Assembly (NCBI GenBank): GCA_902618695.1
Contig: CACNCB010000005.1
Coordinates: 1 to 64,000, forward strand
Reading direction: 5' to 3'
DNA length: 64,000 bases
Source: an uncultured Pelagibacteraceae bacterium
Lineage (GTDB): Bacteria; Pseudomonadota; Alphaproteobacteria; Pelagibacterales; Pelagibacteraceae
Part shown: piece after piece, positions 39,282-47,668 of the stretch
Position numbering within the stretch: position 1 is the stretch's first letter
Layout of the letters: the number at the start of each line of letters is the position of its first letter
Made by a program: the position numbers and the translations under genes
Notes under the pieces: model-generated
Told to the model about the DNA's origin: nothing
Seen by the model: the letters and a program-made list of their open reading frames with translations, nothing else
The model's database searches: none

Positions 39282-41102
39282 TTATTCAACAGTGACAGAT
39301 TTAGCCAAATTTCTAGGCTTATCAATATCATAACCTTTTTTTAGAGCAGAGTAATACGCAAGCTTTTGAAGTGGAATAGTCAAGAGGAACGGAAGTAAGT
39401 CATCATTTGTATTCTCAACTTCAATAGTTTCCCAAATATTTTCTGAAATAACTTCATCTTTACTTTTGTTAGTTATTAATAATACCTTTGCTCCTCTGGC
39501 TATTACTTCCTGCATATTCGAAATTGTTTTTTTATAATAATTATCTCTAGGAGCCAAAACTACGACAGGCATTCCCTCTTCAATTAAAGCTAATGGTCCA
39601 TGTTTCATTTCTCCTGCTGGATATCCTTCAGCATGAACATATGAAAGTTCTTTAAGTTTTAGTGCACCTTCTAAAGCTATCGGATATGAATAACCTCTTC
39701 CTAAAAACATTGAACCCTTTGCCTCGTTAAATGTTGAGGATATTGCCTGGATGTCATTATCATGAAGCAAAGTTTTCTCTATTAAGCCAGGTAAAGCTTT
39801 TAAATCTTTAAGTTTTTTTTGGTATTGTTTTTTTTCTATTTCATTACTCAATGATCCAAGTTTTAAAGCTAACATATACAAAACAAGTATTTGTCCTAAA
39901 AAAGCTTTTGTTGAAGCCACTCCAATTTCAGGTCCACAATGAATTGGTAATACAAAATTAGAATCTCTCGCTATTGAGCTTTCAATCACATTAACAACAG
40001 CACATGTTTTCATTTTATTTTTGTTACAAAGATCTAAGGCTGCATAAGTATCTGCTGTTTCACCTGATTGTGAAACAAAAATATATAAATTATCTTTTTT
40101 AAATCTATTTTTTTTATATCTAAATTCTGATGCTATATCAATATTTACATCTAAAGTTGTAAGTTCTTCAAACCAATATTTAGCCATCAAACATGAATGA
40201 TATGCGGTTCCACATCCTACCAAGGTTATTGATTTAATATCCTTAATTTTCCATGGAAAATTAAAGATATTTATATCTTTGTTTACACTATCTACGTATT
40301 CTTTAATTCCAGTTTTAATTGTTGTTGGCTGCTCTTCAATTTCTTTTGCCATGAAATGTTTAAAATCACCTTTGTCATAATTTGCTTCATCAGATGATAA
40401 TTCTAATATTTTTTTATTAACCTTCTTTCCATTTTCATTAAAAAAAAGAACCTGATCTTTTTTAACAATACAAAATTCACCATCATCAAGGTATGTGATT
40501 TTATTTGTCATTGATTTCAAAGCATATGAGTCTGAACCTAGATAATTTTCATTAGGACCATATCCAACTGCTAAAGGCGAGCCTCTTCTAGCACCAACAA
40601 TTAAATCTGGCATATCTTTAAAAACAATTCCAAGTGCAAAACTACCATGAAGTTGTTTTAATGTTTTTGTTATAGCTTCTTCTAATTCTGAAGTCTTTAA
40701 ATGTTCCGTTATTAAATGAACGATTACTTCTGTATCTGTCTGTGATTTAAATTTGTGGCCTTTGTTAATTAAATGTTTTTTTAATATTGTAGAGTTTTCA
40801 ATAATTCCATTGTGAACTACTGATACATTATGAGAGGAATGAGGATGTGCATTTAAACTATTTGGAATTCCATGAGTAGCCCATCTTACATGCCCTATGC
40901 CAATATTTCCTCTTAAATTTTTTAAATCAAAATTATTTTCTAAATTATCAACTCTTCCCTCTGATTTTACTTCATTGATTTCACCATCTGAAAGTGTAGC
41001 TATACCTGCTGAATCATATCCTCTGTATTCTAATTTTTTTAATGAATTAATTATATTCGCAGAAACAGGTTTGTTGCTAGATATTCCAATAATTCCACAC
41101 AT
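39282..41102 (-). CDS. glmS: Glutamine-fructose-6-phosphate aminotransferase
   Basis: It makes glucosamine-6-phosphate for peptidoglycan and LPS. The N-terminal nucleophile cysteine is in MCGIIGI. RGYDSAGIA and HVRWATHG belong to the glutaminase domain. Two SIS domains follow (VGCGTAYHSC, FVSQSGETADTY), and the C-terminus ends in LAKSVTVE. The 606-aa length is standard. It lies 3 bp after the GlmU-like gene. No glmS ribozyme-like spacer is present. Confidence 0.97.
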   Translation of the reverse strand: MCGIIGISSNKPVSANIINSLKKLEYRGYDSAGIATLSDGEINEVKSEGRVDNLENNFDLKNLRGNIGIGHVRWATHGIPNSLNAHPHSSHNVSVVHNGIIENSTILKKHLINKGHKFKSQTDTEVIVHLITEHLKTSELEEAITKTLKQLHGSFALGIVFKDMPDLIVGARRGSPLAVGYGPNENYLGSDSYALKSMTNKITYLDDGEFCIVKKDQVLFFNENGKKVNKKILELSSDEANYDKGDFKHFMAKEIEEQPTTIKTGIKEYVDSVNKDINIFNFPWKIKDIKSITLVGCGTAYHSCLMAKYWFEELTTLDVNIDIASEFRYKKNRFKKDNLYIFVSQSGETADTYAALDLCNKNKMKTCAVVNVIESSIARDSNFVLPIHCGPEIGVASTKAFLGQILVLYMLALKLGSLSNEIEKKQYQKKLKDLKALPGLIEKTLLHDNDIQAISSTFNEAKGSMFLGRGYSYPIALEGALKLKELSYVHAEGYPAGEMKHGPLALIEEGMPVVVLAPRDNYYKKTISNMQEVIARGAKVLLITNKSKDEVISENIWETIEVENTNDDLLPFLLTIPLQKLAYYSALKKGYDIDKPRNLAKSVTVE

Positions 41103-41105
41103 AAA

Positions 41106-41726
41106 TTATTTTTTCCTTCTTTTGTAACTCTTAATTTCTAATTGTGGCGATCTTGTTAGTGCTAAAGATTTGTTTCTAACATTCTTTGTTATTACTGAAC
41201 CAGCTCCAACGATACTATCTTTATTAATAGTAATTGGGGCAACTAAAGATGAGTTTGAGCCTATAAATACTTTATCTTTAATTATTGTCTTATTCTTATT
41301 TAGACCATCATAATTACAAGTAATTGTACCTGCGCCTATATTTACTGATTTTCCAATTTGTGAATCTCCTACATAAGATAAGTGATTAACTTTAGATTTA
41401 TCTCCTAAAGTACTTTTTTTGATCTCTACAAAATTACCTACTTTAGATCCTTCTTTTAAAATTGTATCAGGTCTTATTCTGGCATATGGACCAATCTCAA
41501 CTTTATTTTCAATTTTGCACGACTCTAAATGTGAAAAAGATTTTATTATTACATTATTCCCAATTTTAACCTTAGAGCCGATAACTACATAAGGTTCTAT
41601 GGTTACTTTCTTTCCGATCTTTGTATCTTTCGAAAAAAAAATAGTTTCAGGACCAATCATCTTAACTCCTGATTTTATAAATTTGTTTCTAAGTTTTTTT
41701 TGACTTGAGTCTTTCATTTTGATCAT
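41106..41726 (-). CDS. GlmU-like acetyltransferase half (left-handed beta-helix), no uridylyltransferase domain
   Basis: The 206-aa protein matches only the C-terminal half of bifunctional GlmU. GVKMIGPETIFFSKD is the junction region. Hexapeptide repeats then run to ARIRPDTILKEGSKVGNFVE and NHLSYVGDSQIG. GAGTITCNYDGLNK and FIGSNSSLVAPI are GlmU active-site and acetyl-CoA regions. The normal N-terminal pyrophosphorylase domain (about 230 aa) is missing, and the upstream DNA is a divergent promoter gap. It would acetylate glucosamine-1-phosphate; the second activity must come from another gene. Confidence 0.8.
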   Translation of the reverse strand: MIKMKDSSQKKLRNKFIKSGVKMIGPETIFFSKDTKIGKKVTIEPYVVIGSKVKIGNNVIIKSFSHLESCKIENKVEIGPYARIRPDTILKEGSKVGNFVEIKKSTLGDKSKVNHLSYVGDSQIGKSVNIGAGTITCNYDGLNKNKTIIKDKVFIGSNSSLVAPITINKDSIVGAGSVITKNVRNKSLALTRSPQLEIKSYKRRKK

Positions 41727-41786
41727 ATTTATATTAAGTATATTGTTTGATTAATTCACAATTTATTTCTTTAAAATACTTTAATA

Positions 41787-42452
41787 ATGAAACAAAAATT
41801 TACAATTTTATTTGATTTAGACGGAACATTAGTAGATACAGCTCCAGATTTAATTCGTGCGCATAACCATGTAATGAAAAAATTTGGTTATCCTACAAAA
41901 ACTTTAGGAGAACTAAAAAATGCTGTCGGCAAAGGAGCAAAAGCTATGATGGCAAAAGCTAATGGCCAATGGAAGTGGTTTGATGAAAAAATTCAAAACG
42001 AAATGACTGATGAATTTCTATCATATTATGGAAAAAATATTTTACATGAAAGTAAATTAATTAACGGTGTAAAGGAATTTTTAAATTGGTGTAAAAATGA
42101 AAATATTTCTATGGCAGTATGCACTAATAAAACTGAACACTTAGCAGTTGATCTTTTAAAAAAAATTGGGATTTATGATTATTTCGAATATGTTGCAGGT
42201 TATAATACTTTTGAATATTGCAAACCAGACCCTCGACATTTAACAACTACAATTGAAATTTTAGATGGTGATAAGAACAAATCAATTATGATTGGTGACA
42301 GCGAGACAGATGCTAATGCTGCTATGGCTGCTGAAATTCCAATAATATTACTAAAATATGGATATACAGAAAAAAGATCTGAGGAAATTTATCATAATCA
42401 CATTATAAAAGACTTTGTAGGCATTGAGAAAATAGTATCAGAATATCTTTAA
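41787..42452 (+). CDS. gph: Phosphoglycolate phosphatase-like HAD hydrolase
   Basis: The HAD nucleophile motif FDLDGTLVDTAPDL is at residues 8-21. VCTNKTEHLAVDLL is motif II, and MIGDSETDANAA carries the metal-binding acids. The 221-aa length and TLVDTAPDL resemble Gph, which clears 2-phosphoglycolate. Other small sugar phosphates are possible. It diverges from the GlmU-like gene over a 60-bp spacer. Confidence 0.8.
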   Translation: MKQKFTILFDLDGTLVDTAPDLIRAHNHVMKKFGYPTKTLGELKNAVGKGAKAMMAKANGQWKWFDEKIQNEMTDEFLSYYGKNILHESKLINGVKEFLNWCKNENISMAVCTNKTEHLAVDLLKKIGIYDYFEYVAGYNTFEYCKPDPRHLTTTIEILDGDKNKSIMIGDSETDANAAMAAEIPIILLKYGYTEKRSEEIYHNHIIKDFVGIEKIVSEYL

Positions 42453-42505
42453 TATTGATTAATTTATTTTAACTATTAAAACAAAATCACAAATAAGGAG
42501 TAATT

Positions 42506-44008
42506 TTGTTATTACACACAGTTAAAGTATATCCATCAAAAATTAATCTTCCAAAGCAGAAACAGCTTGCCTGGAAAATTTCAGAGATAGCAAGCGATAA
42601 TGCTAAATTAAATAAAGATGCTATTGAAATGGTTATCAATAGAATTATTGATAATGCTTCTGTTGCAATTGCTTCATTAAATAGAAAGCCAGTAATTTCA
42701 TCTAGAGAAATGGCTTTAAGACACCCTAGAAAAAATGGTGCAACTTTATTTGGTGTAAACTCAAAATTAAAATTTGATTGTGAATGGGCAGCATGGTCAA
42801 ATAGTACAGCTGTCAGAGAATTAGATTTTCATGATACTTTCTTAGCTGCAGATTATAGTCATCCAGGTGACAACATTCCTCCTCTTATAAGTGTAGCACA
42901 ACAAAACAAAAAAAGTGGATTGGATTTATTAAGAGGAATAATTACTGCATATGAAGTTCAGGTAAATTTAGTCAAAGGTATTTGTTTGCATAAGCATAAG
43001 GTGGACCACATTGCTCATTTAGGGCCTAGTGTTGCTGCTGGATTAGGAACAATGTTAAAATTAAATACTGAAACTATATATCAAGCTGTTCAACAGGCAT
43101 TACATACATCAATATCTACAAGACAATCTAGAAAAGGAGAAATTTCAAGCTGGAAAGCTTATGCTCCTGCTCATGCTGGTAAGCTTGCTATCGAAGCTGT
43201 AGATAGAAGCATGAGAGGTGAAGGTGCTCCAAGTCCAATATATGAAGGTGAAGATAGTGTAATAGCAAGAATATTAGATGGAAAAAAAGCAAACTACAAA
43301 GTCCCTTTACCAAAAAAAGGTGAGAGTAAAAAAGCTATCTTAGAGACATATACAAAAGAATATTCTGCAGAATATCAATCGCAAGCATTAATAGATTTAG
43401 CTAAAAAGCTGAAAACAAAAATTAATAATTTAAATTATATTAAAAAAATTGATATTTTTACAAGTCATCACACTCATTATGTGATTGGAACAGGTGCTAA
43501 TGATCCACAAAAAATGGATCCCAAGGCTAGTAGAGAAACATTAGATCATTCTATAATGTATATATTTGCTGTAGCTTTAGAAGACGGAGATTGGCATCAT
43601 GTTAAATCTTATACTAAAGCAAGAGCAAATAGAAAAAGTACAATTAAAATTTGGAGATCAATTAAAACATATGAAGATAAAAAATGGACAAAGAAATATC
43701 ATGATCCAAATCCAAAAAATAAAGCTTTTGGAGCTAAAGTAGTTGTAACACTTAACAATGGAAAAAAAATAACAGAGGAACTTGATAGAGCAGACGCACA
43801 TCCATATGGAGCAAGACCGTTTAAGAGAGAAAATTACATAAATAAATTTTTAACTTTAACTGAGGGTATTTTGGATAAAAAAGAAAGAAATCGTTTTTTA
43901 AAAACAGTACAAAATTTAAGAAATTTAAAATCAGGTCAACTTCATAAATTGAATATAGAAGTAAGAAGAAATAAATTAAAACGAAATAATAAAAAAGGAA
44001 TTTTTTAA
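42506..44008 (+). CDS. prpD: 2-methylcitrate dehydratase (MmgE/PrpD family)
   Basis: It dehydrates 2-methylcitrate in the methylcitrate cycle for propionate/propionyl-CoA. [43 protein letters not shown] and [12 protein letters not shown] are PrpD signatures. The start is a TTG, chosen because a strong AAGGAG lies 5 bp ahead and no ATG is suitably placed. The 500-aa length fits. Its stop overlaps the prpB start by one base. Confidence 0.92.
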   Translation: MLLHTVKVYPSKINLPKQKQLAWKISEIASDNAKLNKDAIEMVINRIIDNASVAIASLNRKPVISSREMALRHPRKNGATLFGVNSKLKFDCEWAAWSNSTAVRELDFHDTFLAADYSHPGDNIPPLISVAQQNKKSGLDLLRGIITAYEVQVNLVKGICLHKHKVDHIAHLGPSVAAGLGTMLKLNTETIYQAVQQALHTSISTRQSRKGEISSWKAYAPAHAGKLAIEAVDRSMRGEGAPSPIYEGEDSVIARILDGKKANYKVPLPKKGESKKAILETYTKEYSAEYQSQALIDLAKKLKTKINNLNYIKKIDIFTSHHTHYVIGTGANDPQKMDPKASRETLDHSIMYIFAVALEDGDWHHVKSYTKARANRKSTIKIWRSIKTYEDKKWTKKYHDPNPKNKAFGAKVVVTLNNGKKITEELDRADAHPYGARPFKRENYINKFLTLTEGILDKKERNRFLKTVQNLRNLKSGQLHKLNIEVRRNKLKRNNKKGIF

Positions 44009-44904
44009 TGCACTTTGTAGAAAAAGAACCGAGTCAAAAAAGATTAGATTTTGATCAAAAATTAAAGTCAAATAGAATATTAAGAGTTCCAGGTGCATAC
44101 AATCCTTTGACAGCAAAGCTTATAGAAGAAATTGGATATGATGCAGTTTATGTATCCGGTGGAGTAATGGCTAATGATCTTGGTTTTCCCGATATTGGCT
44201 TAACAACTCTACAAGATGTTAGCACAAGATCTTATCTAATTTCGAGAGTAACTAATCTTCCAACAATAGTTGATATCGATACAGGATTTAAATCTTGTAA
44301 AGAAACCATAGAAACATTTGAAGAATTTGGAATAACAGGTGTCCACTTAGAGGATCAGATTGAAAGAAAAAGATGTGGGCATCTTGATAATAAAGAACTT
44401 ATTTCAACTGATGCTATGGTTAAAAAAATTAAAGAATGTGTTGCAGCAAAAAAAGATCAAAATTTTAAAATTATCGCACGTTCAGATGCAAAAAGTGTTG
44501 AAGGAATTGATAAAATGATTGAAAGATGTAAAGCTTATATTGATGCTGGTGCTGAAATAATATTCCCTGAAGCGCTTCAGAATGAAAAAGATTTTGAAAA
44601 AGTTCGTAAAGAATTGTCTGGTTACTTGTTAGCTAATATGACTGAATTTGGTAGGTCTAAATTATTTAACTACAAAGAATTAGAAAATTTTGGCTACAAT
44701 ATCGTTATTTATCCCGTAACAACACAGAGACTTGCTATGAAGAATGTAGAAGATGGATTAAGAGACATTTATACAAATGGACACCAAAATAATATTATAG
44801 ATAAAATGCAAACTAGAAAAAGACTTTATGAATTAGTTGATTATGAAAAATATAATTCATTAGATGAAAAGATATATAATTTTAGTACGGAAGGACATGA
44901 ATAA
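44008..44904 (+). CDS. prpB: 2-methylisocitrate lyase
   Basis: It splits 2-methylisocitrate to succinate and pyruvate. The isocitrate-lyase superfamily signature reads KRCGHLDNK, with the catalytic cysteine near residue 124. VPGAYNPLTAKLIEEIGYDAVYVSGG and DIDTGFK bind metal and substrate. The 298-aa length is typical. It is coupled to prpD and prpC by one-base overlaps. Confidence 0.93.
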   Translation: MHFVEKEPSQKRLDFDQKLKSNRILRVPGAYNPLTAKLIEEIGYDAVYVSGGVMANDLGFPDIGLTTLQDVSTRSYLISRVTNLPTIVDIDTGFKSCKETIETFEEFGITGVHLEDQIERKRCGHLDNKELISTDAMVKKIKECVAAKKDQNFKIIARSDAKSVEGIDKMIERCKAYIDAGAEIIFPEALQNEKDFEKVRKELSGYLLANMTEFGRSKLFNYKELENFGYNIVIYPVTTQRLAMKNVEDGLRDIYTNGHQNNIIDKMQTRKRLYELVDYEKYNSLDEKIYNFSTEGHE

Positions 44905-46028
44905 TGAGTGATGATATTAAAAAAGGTTTACTTGGCATAGTGGTAGATGAAACTGAAGTTTCAAAAGTAATGCCAGAAATAAACTCTCTTACTTATAGGG
45001 GATATGCTGCTCAAGATTTATGTGAATACTGTAGATTTGAAGAAGTAGCCTATTTAATTTTAAACAAAGACCTTCCTAACACTATTGAGCTTAGAAAATT
45101 TGAAAAAGAAGAGCGAAACAATAGAGAATTAACTAAAAATTTATATGAAATTATTAAGCATATGCCAAAAAAATCACATCCTATGGATGTTGCTAGAACT
45201 GCAGTTAGTGTTATGGGATTAGAAGACAAAGAAACTGCAGATTCATCACCAGAAGCAAATATGAGAAAGGCATTAAGAATTTTTTCTAAAACTCCAACTG
45301 CTTTGGCTGCTTTTTATAGAATCAGAAAAGGTAAAAAAATTATTAAACCTAAAAAAACTTTAACATTTGCTGAAAACTTTTTTTACATGTGTTTTGGAAA
45401 AGTACCTCAAAAAGAAATCGTAAAAGCTTTTGACGTTTCTTTAATCTTATATGCTGAGCATAGTTTTAATGTTTCAACTTTTACTGCTAGAACAATTACT
45501 AGTAGCTTATCAGATATACATGGAGCAATTACTGGTGCTATAGCTAGTTTAAAAGGTCCACTCCATGGTGGAGCAAATGAAGAAGTGATGCATATGATGA
45601 ATAAAATTAAAAAACCAGAAAATGCACTTAAATGGATCAATAATGCTTTGAAAAATAAAGAGGTTGTTATGGGATTTGGTCATAGAGTTTACAAATCAGG
45701 TGATTCAAGAGTTCCAACTATGAGAGAATATTTTGGAAAAGTTGCAAAAATTAAAAAAGATAAAAAGTTTGAAAAAATTTATGACATCGTAGAAAAAGTT
45801 ATGATTAAAGAAAAAAACATTTATCCTAATGTAGATTATCCTACAGGACCTACTTATCACTTAATGGGTTTTGATACTGATTTCTTCACACCAATATTTG
45901 TAATTTCAAGAATTACTGGATGGTCTGCACACATTATGGAACAACATGCTGCTAACAAACTTATAAGACCTTTAGCAAGTTATAAGGGAAATAAACACAG
46001 AAAAGTAATGCAGCTAAATCAAAGGTAA
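44904..46028 (+). CDS. prpC: 2-methylcitrate synthase
   Basis: It condenses propionyl-CoA with oxaloacetate. The citrate-synthase fold shows the catalytic histidines in AEHSFNVSTF and GFGHRVYKSGDSR. GAIASLKGPLHGGANE and FTPIFVISRITGWSAH complete the active site. The 374-aa length and the adjacency to prpD and prpB support methylcitrate rather than ordinary citrate synthase. No prpR-like regulator is nearby. Confidence 0.9.
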   Translation: MSDDIKKGLLGIVVDETEVSKVMPEINSLTYRGYAAQDLCEYCRFEEVAYLILNKDLPNTIELRKFEKEERNNRELTKNLYEIIKHMPKKSHPMDVARTAVSVMGLEDKETADSSPEANMRKALRIFSKTPTALAAFYRIRKGKKIIKPKKTLTFAENFFYMCFGKVPQKEIVKAFDVSLILYAEHSFNVSTFTARTITSSLSDIHGAITGAIASLKGPLHGGANEEVMHMMNKIKKPENALKWINNALKNKEVVMGFGHRVYKSGDSRVPTMREYFGKVAKIKKDKKFEKIYDIVEKVMIKEKNIYPNVDYPTGPTYHLMGFDTDFFTPIFVISRITGWSAHIMEQHAANKLIRPLASYKGNKHRKVMQLNQR

Positions 46029-46032
46029 TAAA

Positions 46033-46659
46033 TTATAGCTCTATTTTAGCAAATCTGTCATTACAGATTATTTCACATTTAAATTTATTATGCTCAATAA
46101 ACTCATCAATTGCTTTTTTAACACCTGGTGCATAACCTAAATCGTAATCGTCACAAAGAACTGTTCCATTATTTTTAATTACTTCTTTACAATTATTTAA
46201 ATCATTCATTACTGTATTATAGTCATGACCTCCATCTAAAAATACATATTCAATTTTTGACATATCCATTTCTCTTAATACCTTGTTTGAATTTCCTTTG
46301 ATGAGATATATGTTGTTTTTAAATTTTGAAAGCAAGTCCTGTACTGCTTCTTTACTATATGGATTTAGTCTTTTGATATAACGAAAATATATTGTTTTTA
46401 AAGGATTTGAAAATTTTGTATTAGGTATTATTTCATCTTTGTTTTCATCATTCTCCTCAAACAAATCTAACCCAATATATTTAAAATCATTTTTATGAAT
46501 TTCATTTAATAATTCACAAATATTTCTTGCAGTTACACCATGAAAAACACCTACTTCTAAAAAGGTTTTTGGTTTTTTTTTTAATATTTCTGTTAAAAAA
46601 AATTCACCCACTCCAGGTTGTTTTAGACTAGTTTTACGAAAGTATTTTTTATATTTCAA
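46033..46659 (-). CDS. Class I SAM-dependent methyltransferase
   Basis: A Rossmann-fold methyltransferase of the Methyltransf_24 kind: TFLEVGVFHGVTARNICELL (motif I), KYIGLDLFEE (motif II) and YVFLDGGHDYNTVMNDL (motif IV region). The substrate is unknown; relatives act on sugars or macrocin-like compounds. I chose a TTG start one base after the nrdB stop, giving about 208 aa. Another TTG 23 codons upstream would overlap nrdB by 68 bp. It is convergent with prpC, 4 bp apart. Confidence 0.65.
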   Translation of the reverse strand: MKYKKYFRKTSLKQPGVGEFFLTEILKKKPKTFLEVGVFHGVTARNICELLNEIHKNDFKYIGLDLFEENDENKDEIIPNTKFSNPLKTIYFRYIKRLNPYSKEAVQDLLSKFKNNIYLIKGNSNKVLREMDMSKIEYVFLDGGHDYNTVMNDLNNCKEVIKNNGTVLCDDYDLGYAPGVKKAIDEFIEHNKFKCEIICNDRFAKIEL

Positions 46660-46660
46660 C

Positions 46661-47668
46661 TTAACTGAAAGCTTCTGCCCATGTTCCTTGAGTGGATGCT
46701 TTAGAATATTCTGTTGCTCTACCTTCAAAAAAGTTCATATGCTCAACAGCATTAAGCATTGTATCCAACCAAGTTAGTGGATTTTTTTGAACATCGTAAA
46801 TTGGTTCTAATCCTAATTGAATGAGTCTTCTGTTCGCAATGAACCTAATGTAATCTTTAACTTCTTGAGAGGTTAATCCTTCCATCGGACCCATTTCAAA
46901 AGCTAAATCAATAAAAGCATCTTCATGATCAACAATAATTCTACAAGCCTCATAAAGTTCTTTTTTAAGTTTAGGAGTCCAGATTTCAGGATTCTCTTTT
47001 ATAAACTCTTTAAAAATTCTGATCATAGAATTACAATGAAGTGTTTCATCTCTTACAGACCAAGTAACTATCTGTCCCATTCCTTTCATTTTATTGTGTC
47101 TTGGAAAATTCAATAAAATAGCAAAACTTGCAAACAATTGTAATCCTTCTGTAAAAGCACTAAACACCGCAACTGTTTTTGCAATATCCTCCTTAGAATT
47201 TACATTAAATCCCTGCATGTAATCGTACTTGTCTTTCATTTCTTTGTATTTCATGAAAGCTGAGTATTCTGACTCAGGCATACCGATAGTATCTAAAAGA
47301 TGAGAGTAAGCAGCTACATGAACTGTTTCCATTGCAGCAAACGCTGTCATCATCATTAGTACTTCTGTCGGCTTAAATACAGTAGTGTAATGTCTTAAAT
47401 AACAATTATTAACCTCAACATCTGCTTGAGTAAAAAATCTAAAAATTTGTGTTAATAGATTTTTTTCCGGTTGAGACAAATTTTTTTGCCAATCTTTAAC
47501 ATCGTCTCCTAAAGGTACCTCTTCTGGTAACCAATGAATTCTTTGTTGAGTTAACCATGCATCATAACACCATGGATATCTGAAAGGTTTGTAGACTGGG
47601 TTTTCTACTAATAGACCCATCTTTTTTGGTTGAATAATCTCTTTATTAATTTTTTCCGCTACTGACAT
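46661..47668 (-). CDS. nrdB: Class Ia ribonucleotide reductase, beta subunit
   Basis: R2 holds the diiron-tyrosyl radical cofactor. ETVHVAAY places Glu114, His117 and Tyr121 in the spacing of the E. coli radical site. Asp83 lies in QADVE, and further ligands are in FTEGLQLF and RDETLHCN. Radical-transfer residues would lie in the C-terminal tail. The ATG at MSVAEK has a GAGGAG site 8 bp upstream and overlaps the nrdA end by 10 bp. The 335-aa length is normal. Confidence 0.95.
   Translation of the reverse strand: MSVAEKINKEIIQPKKMGLLVENPVYKPFRYPWCYDAWLTQQRIHWLPEEVPLGDDVKDWQKNLSQPEKNLLTQIFRFFTQADVEVNNCYLRHYTTVFKPTEVLMMMTAFAAMETVHVAAYSHLLDTIGMPESEYSAFMKYKEMKDKYDYMQGFNVNSKEDIAKTVAVFSAFTEGLQLFASFAILLNFPRHNKMKGMGQIVTWSVRDETLHCNSMIRIFKEFIKENPEIWTPKLKKELYEACRIIVDHEDAFIDLAFEMGPMEGLTSQEVKDYIRFIANRRLIQLGLEPIYDVQKNPLTWLDTMLNAVEHMNFFEGRATEYSKASTQGTWAEAFS

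Noticed and set aside
46660-46728. N-terminal extension of the methyltransferase inside nrdB
   Set aside because: It needs a TTG start and a 68-bp overlap with nrdB; a TTG just after the nrdB stop gives a normal methyltransferase N-terminus.
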